Of a stretch of DNA of 64,000 nt, positions 57,394 to 64,000 are shown one piece after another. The notes beneath the pieces are model-generated. The model saw only the letters and a program-made list of their open reading frames with translations, searched no databases and was not told where the DNA came from. This DNA is from Puccinia triticina. Lineage: Eukaryota > Basidiomycota > Pucciniomycetes > Pucciniales > Pucciniaceae. The position numbers and the translations under genes were made by a program. The stretch lies in the NCBI RefSeq assembly GCF_026914185.1, contig NC_070558.1:2666001-2730000 (forward strand), read 5' to 3'. Numbering within the stretch: position 1 is the stretch's first letter; each line of letters starts with the position of its first letter.

Positions 57394-57591
57394 GTGTTGT
57401 GTAGTACAAGGGGGAAGAAGCTCCTTGGGAGGAAGCCTGTGGGCAGAATCAGCTGTGGGTTCAAGCTTGGAGAGTTCCTTTTGCCAATTGGCACCTACAA
57501 GATTGACCCCTTGCCAACGTTGTGGGCTCAATCCCTCGACACTCTTCTAGAGCACAGAGGGAAAGGCGTCAACCTAACGTTGCCGGAGTGA
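57394..57591 (+). other. 65-codon open frame of unknown origin
   Basis: Frame containing FKLGEFLLPIGTYKIDPLPT and a regular C-terminus ending LTLPE-stop. Composition looks protein-like rather than random, but no family is recognised and it has no visible promoter or flanking exons. Possibly a captured gene fragment inside element A. Confidence 0.25.
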
Positions 57592-58074
57592 TTGGCAAAC
57601 AAAGGTGCAGAACCCTCATTGGTCCAGCAACATCGGTGCGCCCGCTCCTCTTTGCCGGGATGCTGCTGTGACAACTGAAACCACGCCAACCCATATTTTC
57701 GTGGTAATTTCTGACCGCGTCAGAACGTTGCCCCCTGCGGAGGAAAGCAACATTTGGGGGACGCAAAGATGGAGTGTCAACAGAACGTTGACCTGCTCCT
57801 GTGGTGTAGTACTCCCTACACCACGGGGCGCATTCCTTGAAATGCGCTGAATCCCGCGGACGTTTCTGACTGAGAAATGTCCAGAGGATGTCCGTGGAGC
57901 ATCCAGCGGACACAAGGGGCAATGAGCATCACTCGGACGCTTTCAGAAGCGTCCAAGTGATGCTTTGTCCTTCAAACCATTGGGTGGACATCAAAAATTG
58001 CCGCCGTCCATTGGATACTCTCAAATTGAGAGTGTCCAATGGACATCTTGACAGTCCAAACACACTGAATCAGG

Positions 58075-58190
58075 TCATCTCTCAATGACCGGTCTGTGCT
58101 GGTCATTGAGGGGACTCAGGTCTCCTCTTGATGACCAGTCTCTACCGGTCATTGAGAGGGTCTCGCCGGTCTTCAAGGGGAATCATGAGA
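58075..58190. repeat. Small CCGGTCAT hairpin cluster F
   Basis: Three hairpin units (TCTCAATGACCGGTCTGTGC, TCTTGATGACCAGTCTCTAC, TCTCGCCGGTC) inside the left subterminal region of element B. Confidence 0.75.
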
Positions 58191-60059
58191 GTGTCTGGTG
58201 GACACCAAAACTGGCGAACCTGAAACGTTCCACAGTAATACTTCAAGGTGCCATGACAATGTGTAATTATAAGTTACCAAGTGCTCATAATGAGGATGCC
58301 CATGAGTAACAGCTGTTTTGAGGATTGTTCTCAAGAGCAAATAAAAATTCATAATGATTGACATTAATCAGTGTCACCACCAGCAACAAAAAGGCTACGT
58401 ACTTCAGCCTTTGCTTGAAGTTGTCAAAGTTGCACTCTACCCTGAAGCACCATTTTCTTTCATAAGGTACAAGGCAGCAGCTGTTCCCGCCAGCCCTCCG
58501 CATATTTACATTGCTCATATCTATTGAGATTACATCGAATATTATGACTATTTACACATTATGCCCGTTCATCTGATCTGCTTCTTCTCCTTTATACTTG
58601 GACAGCTGTCCCATACTATATCCAACACTTTGTAGCATCTCTCTCTGAAAAGTTCAAGATAGTTGGAAGTACTATGTATATGTAGAGTCCTTCAATGATT
58701 TGCCTCGGTCAGCAATGCACACACTTGCTTTAAATGTTGCCACCCCACCATCTTGAATTCCTCAACTAGCTTATTTACCTCACTTCTGTTCATGCGACCC
58801 TTCTCAGAAACTCCAGGTATGTTGTGCGGTGGGGTGACGGATACATTGACCAAGTACTCCTTGACCATTGTCAGAATCGAATGCATGCAAAGCATGAACC
58901 TCTCCATCAGCATCGGTGATGTCTCATTTGCAAACTCTGTTTGGTTTTCTTTCTTCTTCAATATCTTCATCAACTGCTTCAACGCTGATTTCCCGGACTC
59001 CTCAGACTTCTGGTTCAACCGCAAACACTCCTCAACTGAATTGCCGAGGTTTGAGAGGCCATTGTTTAGAGTGGCAACCACAAGCGGCATTGAAGATGAC
59101 AAAGCAGCCCAACGCTTCCGTTGCTTCTTTGAAGGGGGTTGATGTGACTGGATCTCATTGTCATCAGTATTGCCACGCTTCAGTGGCCAAGCATTGTGAT
59201 TCCCGGAGACTTTGACATCAGAATCAATGGTTGTGACCTTGGAACCGATGATTTGGATGTCTGGGTCGATTAGGTCAATTCTTGAACGGACAACCTTGAT
59301 GTCAGAGGTATAGTCTTCACTTTGAGCAAACGGATGAGCTGGTGTGACCGTGTGAGTTTGAATGGTTTGTCGTTCTTGGCCCACTGCCATCTCAACGACT
59401 AGCAGCTGGTTTTGGCGGGCCAGGAAATACATGTGTTTGCATGTACTGCAATATTGAGTGTAGTAAGCACATGTACAGCTTGTGAGGTGACCAATGCCAC
59501 TAGGACCGGTATCGTCAAGACCAATCGTGTATGCCTCTAGAGTTGGATTTTTGAACAAGCTGATGAAGTACTACCATTGCAGCTCCATAGCACGTTGTTA
59601 GATTTCTGTTTTGAAAAAAAGGGATGCTTTCTATGGTACTCACATGATCCATTGTCTTGAACCACTGTATCCCCAAGAGGGCAAGAAGATCAGCGGAGTA
59701 ACTGTTGGCGGTGGCCTTCGCCCAACGTTGGAATTTGTTGGTTGTTTGGGATGCAAACCCGTTCTTGACCTCCATTTGAGTCCAACAAAAGTTGAGCTTG
59801 ACTTCATCTACAAATATTTGTACAACCTTGTCTATGCGTTGGCGGTCCTTGAAGGGGATATACTGAGACTTGAGCACTCTATGCCATGCCTCGGTATAGT
59901 TGTTAGTGTGTATACCCTGGTGTGCGGTCTAAAACAAGATGATCAACTGGTTGAATGTAGTCAAAAGATAAGCTTATATTATAACTTACAGTTCAAAAGG
60001 CAATTGACCAGTGGTGGATCTTTCCTCCCCACTGGTTGGTGATGTTGATATCTATGTGA

Positions 60060-60780
60060 CATCCCTCTAGCAACATGTCCTGTTACTTTCCAGTTTATTC
60101 CTCAATGACATCATCAACTCGATTGATGCTGATGTTGTCATTGCTTACGCTCGTCCCTCTAAAAAACCTTCACTCCAAAATCTCCGCTCGACCCTCTTCC
60201 TTCGGATGTATAAACTTGCTTGTTTATCATCCTTTAGAGTTTCCCTTGGGGAACTGAAAATATACTATTCGTCCTATCTTAGCAATCTCCACATCATCAT
60301 TACTTTTGCTATTTGTTCCTCCACGTTCAACTTCATCACTTGTCGACATCTTATTGAGATCATCTTGTGTTTCTCGATTCATTCTTGCTATCCCCTTCCT
60401 TTCGACACTCCACCAATACTTGCTTCTAGCGACTTCATCTCTTATTCCTCCAACCATCATTGTCCATTAGGCTGTTGCTTATCCCTTCTATTTGACTACT
60501 TGCCGACTTTTGTCCTCCAGTTTCAGGACATCTCACTCCAGTAGGTCTTCACTTGACAACCATCTGATCTCTTTGACTTCTCATCTCAACCTTCTGAGCT
60601 GACTTCCTGTTCTTAGTCTTCTTCCTCACTTTGTCCTATTGTGTCTTCTCGTGCATCCCTTGTCCCTTTTTCCTTGTTGTCTTTGCCTTAAGGTACATTT
60701 CTTATTTCTTTCTTTTTTCTCATGTATTTCTTGCATCATGTAACTTACTCAAAATAAACTCTTAAGTTTGACTATTCACA
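60060..60780. other. Unexplained segment inside the MULE transposase
   Basis: About 720 bp between two transposase exons. The plus strand is strongly pyrimidine-rich (CTTCCTCACTTTGTCC-like). Either an unusually long intron (minus-strand GTCACCTGTG donor, CACATAG acceptor) or a later insertion; no terminal repeats or duplication found. Confidence 0.35.
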
Positions 60781-61669
60781 GGTGACGTACGTAGCAAAAC
60801 CGGGGCTGATGGCTCCCCACTTGAATAGGAAAGTGGCAAGGCAGGCGTTTGGATCCAAGCTAGAGTAAATGATTGAGCGGAAGTCAGACATTGCTTTGTC
60901 TGCTCAGTCTCATAGGTATGTCTTTGCCTGGGCCTTGAATGCTTTCAGAACGTGAAACAAGCACCAATAGTGATTTGGTGCTTGCTCTGCTAGATCCTCG
61001 TAGACATGTGTGACAGCATTGGTGATTTCCAATGCACAATCACTCATGACTGACCAAGGGACAAAACCTGTACTGCTGCGTAGCCACTGTAGTATCCGTG
61101 TGAGTGGTGGTCTGAAAAAAATGAGTGGAAACATGTCAGCCGCGGTTGATTATGGGAAGATTGAAATGAATGACTTACTCTGCAAGCAAGGCAGTGAAGG
61201 CCCAAGCAACCGGAAGTCCTTTCCCAACAATGGGGTCCTGGATTAAAAGTGTATAAAGACTTATCTTCTTACCTTTGGATAGGAAGTAATTGCTGACGGT
61301 GTTGTGAGTTGCATCAACCATGATCATGTTGGTACCATGCTCAATTAAGTTCTTCTTCTTCCAGGACAACTGGAAAGCAAAGACAAAGTTGGCAGAATCC
61401 TGGATGTGGACAAGTGTGTTCCATCCCTTGTTTAAAAGCTCTTCGTTCCGTATTAATAGCGACTTGAATACATTACGGTCTTGTTTCGCCAGAACTGTCA
61501 TGCGTGTGGAGATCAGATACCGTACCCGGTTGTAGATAATGCCAGCAGCCTTGGGTTTGACACTGGCTGATACGAGCTGATGAAAAAATGTCAGCAAAGA
61601 GAATTCATCCCGCTAGTATGAACAGTGAAAGACTTACATCATGGATGTCCGAGACCCGCATGAGCTTCT

Positions 61670-61890
61670 GATGAGCTAAACTCAGACTGATGGAAGTGGG
61701 CATGAGGCAATGGTGAGTGACAATGAGTGTGAAAGGATAAGTAATCATTGAGCACATGAAGAGAAGAAGAGAAAAGACAAGAGAAAAGAAAAGAAAGGAA
61801 AAATAAAAGAAAGAAACAAAGAAAGGACTCTACCTGATGGAAGCGGGCACGAGGCAATGGTGAGTGACAATGAGTGTGAAAGGATGAGGG
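61670..61890. repeat. Tandem duplication in a MULE intron
   Basis: About 50 bp containing GGCAATGGTGAGTGACAATG occurs at about 61685 and again at about 61835, spaced 150 bp, with a purine-rich GAAAAGAAAAG stretch between. It lies in the first intron of the transposase. Confidence 0.75.
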
Positions 61891-63588
61891 AGAAGTCCTT
61901 CCACGCCCGCTGCATCAGGTAGACTAACTACAATGTGTGAAATGTGAGTGACATGGAGACAACATGTATGAAGCAGAGAAAAGAAGGAAATGTATACAAC
62001 ATTGACTAGCTCAACAGCTTCTTGATGGCGGGCCATTTTAATCCTGAGTCCACGCAATCTTTGAGCCACTGGTCTACAACTTCCGGCACCCGTGTGATAA
62101 GCATATCGGCAAGTGAGTTGGGGTCGTGGTTGTGTTTCCAGTACCAATCAACTCGCAACAAATCAGAACGGATATGATGATAAATTGAAAACCTTGATTT
62201 GCATCCACATCTGGCTGATTTGTTTTTCTTCTTACAAGAGTTGACCACACGTTTTGCAAATCCACGACATGGACATGTGAACTCAAATTTGAAAGAGGGA
62301 TCCGGAGGACGGCCTTTGGAATTGGAGCTGGCAATTTTGGATTTATTATCAGTCCCCCGGTTCTGGTTTGATTGGATTGTTGCCCCCATTGCCCAAACAA
62401 ATGTTTGTGCTTCAGAAAGAGTGCAACCGGGGATACTGAATTGATGTGGATGATCTGGAAATTGAGAATAGCTGCCACCAATGTGACGCACTAGTCTCAG
62501 GGCATTGGGAGCTGATTTGACACCTCGAGGGACCGGGACTTCATGGGTGAAAGGAGGTGGTACCACATCTAAAATGTTGCATACCATTGGGTATTCTGGG
62601 GACTCAATTGATAACATTGGAGAGAGAGGACGTGATAGTCGCAGAACGAGAGCAGGTGTGATGTTGATGAAGAGAAATAGGTGCACCAAGAGAAGAAATA
62701 TAGCTGAGCTCGGGTTAAACTTATATGAGGATGGCCAAGAAAGTAGCAAACTGATGAATAAAAGGATCCGGCTCCTGTCCAAACTTGAAAAGATATGTGG
62801 TGTGCAACAAGGCTAAGAAATATAGTGGACAGGAAAGAGGATTTGTAAAAATCAAGTCCTATTTGAAGAGGTCATATATGGGAATCTTCTGTCCTTGATA
62901 ACAAGAGGACTTTGTAACTTTCTGCTCTGAAATTGGTGGGTGGGTGGGTCAATCTCAAGTTCATCAATGTTACCCATGTTCATCATGCTAGTTTTATTTT
63001 TGGTTTTTGTTGGACACAAAGTTAATGATGGCTTGTCTCTTTTGGGGGTTGCTGGGGCTGCTGACGCTTAATTGCAGACTTAATGTGGAACATTTCAATT
63101 CTTGCCAAAACTGTTGTCCATTGTACACTCTGGCTGGAGTGTCTGATGGATGTTTGGAAACAAGTCTCCAGTGTGTTCTGGTGGGTTTGTGGGCCCCTTC
63201 AGCATAAATGGCATGTTGTAGCCGGTAGCGACTGCCCTATATACAGCCATACCCCCACCCCCTCCCGTGTTTGATTCCAGCTTTGCTGCCTCCCCCCCAC
63301 CCCGCTCGCTAGTTGTTGTCCCGCAACCAGCCCATTGGCCCACCTGCAGGCAACCACCCCCCCATGCACTCGCCAGTAAGGCTGGCCTAACATTTTGACC
63401 AAAAGGGCATGGTGGCTGACATCCCGCTGATGTTTGCTCACCATCCAGCGATTGCATACAAGAGAAACGTCCACCATCGCGCAATGCAAGTGGCATCCAG
63501 CGGACGTTTCCTGCTGCACCAGAGCTGGACATCTGCGGACATGTCCAAAGGCATGTCCGATCAACGTCCGCGACGGCCCGTGGTGTAG

Positions 63589-64000
63589 ATGACTGGCCAG
63601 TACATATGTATGTAGCCATGGGCCAGCCATTTATTGGTCAGGACCTCTATTTCCGGAATGGCTGGGGGAATAAATTTCCCATTACAGTTGCGGATGGCAT
63701 AGACCTGTAGGGGATTTTTGGAGGTCCGGATTGCCAGGGCCTGGTTTTTTTCCAAAATTTTATCCGGGGCCCAGGGTTTTTCAGATTTTTCCTGATTTTC
63801 CCCAGTGTAGATACTCTATATTCCTGTATTTTCCTTCACCTCTGAATGAAACACCACACAGCTGGCTCCAATTCTTCTACTACACCTCAATCATGGCGGT
63901 AAGCTAACTCAACTAAGTCCCTCTCTATGTGGAGGGGGGACGCCGTCCCGCAGGGACCCTCCGGAGGAGGGACATATGCGCTATGTCGCCCCTCTTGCCT
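63589..64000. other. Unassigned window end
   Basis: No gene recognised. TTTTTCCAAAATTTTATCCGG and neighbouring low-complexity stretches, then a GGGACCCTCCGGAGGAGGGA inverted word near 63950. It could be the start of another element beyond the window. Confidence 0.3.

Larger units (their letters stand above)
56581..57808. mobile_element. TIR element A (TACACCACAGGAGC ends)
   Basis: Inverted ends TACACCACAGGAGC at 56581-56594 and 57795-57808. The interior carries GGACGT-rich and CTAGGACG words in the left third and a short MITE (57187-57298). It adjoins element B, whose end CTACACCACGGG starts at 57816, so two related elements sit head to tail. No target duplication identified. Confidence 0.6.
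58692..62782 (-). pseudogene. MULE transposase with zinc-binding N-terminus and SWIM finger
   Basis: Minus-strand exons in order. 62782 to about 62006: WRKY/GCM-like zinc region FTCPCRGFAKRVVNSC ... CGCKSRFSIYHHIR ... WYWKHNHDPNS. About 61665-61625: KLMRVSDIHD. 61597-61179: NLIEHGTNMIMVDATHNTVS (first catalytic Asp) and GKGLPVAWAFTALLAE. 61131-60910: VMSDCALEITNAVTHVYEDL and HYWCLFHVLKAFKAQ. Continuation to about 60790. 59935-59620: NNYTEAWHRVLKSQYIPF. 59558-58692: SWIM finger CTCAYYTQYCSTCKH and a long C-terminal helical tail. Introns at 61568-61624 (GTAAGT...CAG) and 61110-61178 are clean. Stops include TGAs at about 60908 and 60902 and in AF-stop-T near 60000. 60060-60780 is an unexplained gap (long intron or insertion). 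Confidence 0.8.
57816..63588 (-). mobile_element. MULE-like element B (CTACACCACGGG ends)
   Basis: Inverted ends CTACACCACGGG at 57816-57827 and CCCGTGGTGTAG at 63577-63588. Both subterminal regions are rich in GGACGT, GGACAT and CCAGCGGAC words (57855-58060 and 63420-63570), like the long subterminal repeats of MULEs. It encloses the spliced transposase at 58692-62782. The flanking 9 bp do not match, so the outer limits are provisional. Confidence 0.62.

Overview
The window looks like nuclear DNA of a basidiomycete fungus, most probably a repeat-rich rust (Pucciniales). This is inferred from spliced eukaryotic genes with short 50-140 nt introns, Ty1/copia, Ty3/gypsy chromovirus and MULE elements, and very dense foldback DNA. 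The species cannot be named from sequence alone.

Host genes are few. Three look intact: an ALG7/DPAGT1 GlcNAc-1-phosphate transferase (6092-7902, +, 5 exons, 481 aa), a mitochondrial succinyl-CoA ligase alpha subunit (31030-32697, +, 9 exons, 340 aa) and a TALE homeodomain regulator (33981-36273, -, 4 exons, 692 aa). A tRNA-Gly(GCC) with a probable 10-nt intron is at 54833-54913. Damaged host genes are a KGD2 (2-oxoglutarate dehydrogenase E2) pseudogene (28575-30640, -), the 3' exons of a GPI1/PIG-Q gene (53526-54274, +) and an unrecognised GC-rich coding fragment (55463-56171, -).

The rest is nested mobile DNA. 1-2200 holds a copia reverse-transcriptase fragment joined to a GGAGTG hairpin element. 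2842-4672 and 9871-10852 are 29-bp hairpin satellites; the first is split by a solo LTR with a CACAC target duplication. 11516-15031 holds hAT-like elements with 8-bp duplications and CCGGTCAT hairpin arrays. 15419-24041 is a Ty3/gypsy chromovirus (- strand) with an extra inverted LTR, and the whole unit is flanked by CAGAC inside a second GGAGTG element. 24614-28316 is a decayed copia element. 40296-42090 is a 1.8-kb palindrome with a perfect 8-bp duplication. 42900-50091 holds two copies of a MULE-associated OTU protease module. 51154-53490 is a MITE cluster plus a 1.5-kb palindrome lying against the GPI1 exons. 56581-63588 holds two TIR elements, the second carrying a spliced MULE transposase with a SWIM finger.

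Three themes stand out. A short hairpin word (GATGACCGGT...ACCGGTCATC) forms arrays in at least seven elements whose ends differ. Nearly all in-frame stops in the transposon genes are TGA, some at conserved Arg codons, which points to C-to-T decay at CGA. Many insertions can be dated relative to each other because target duplications and host repeats are still readable.
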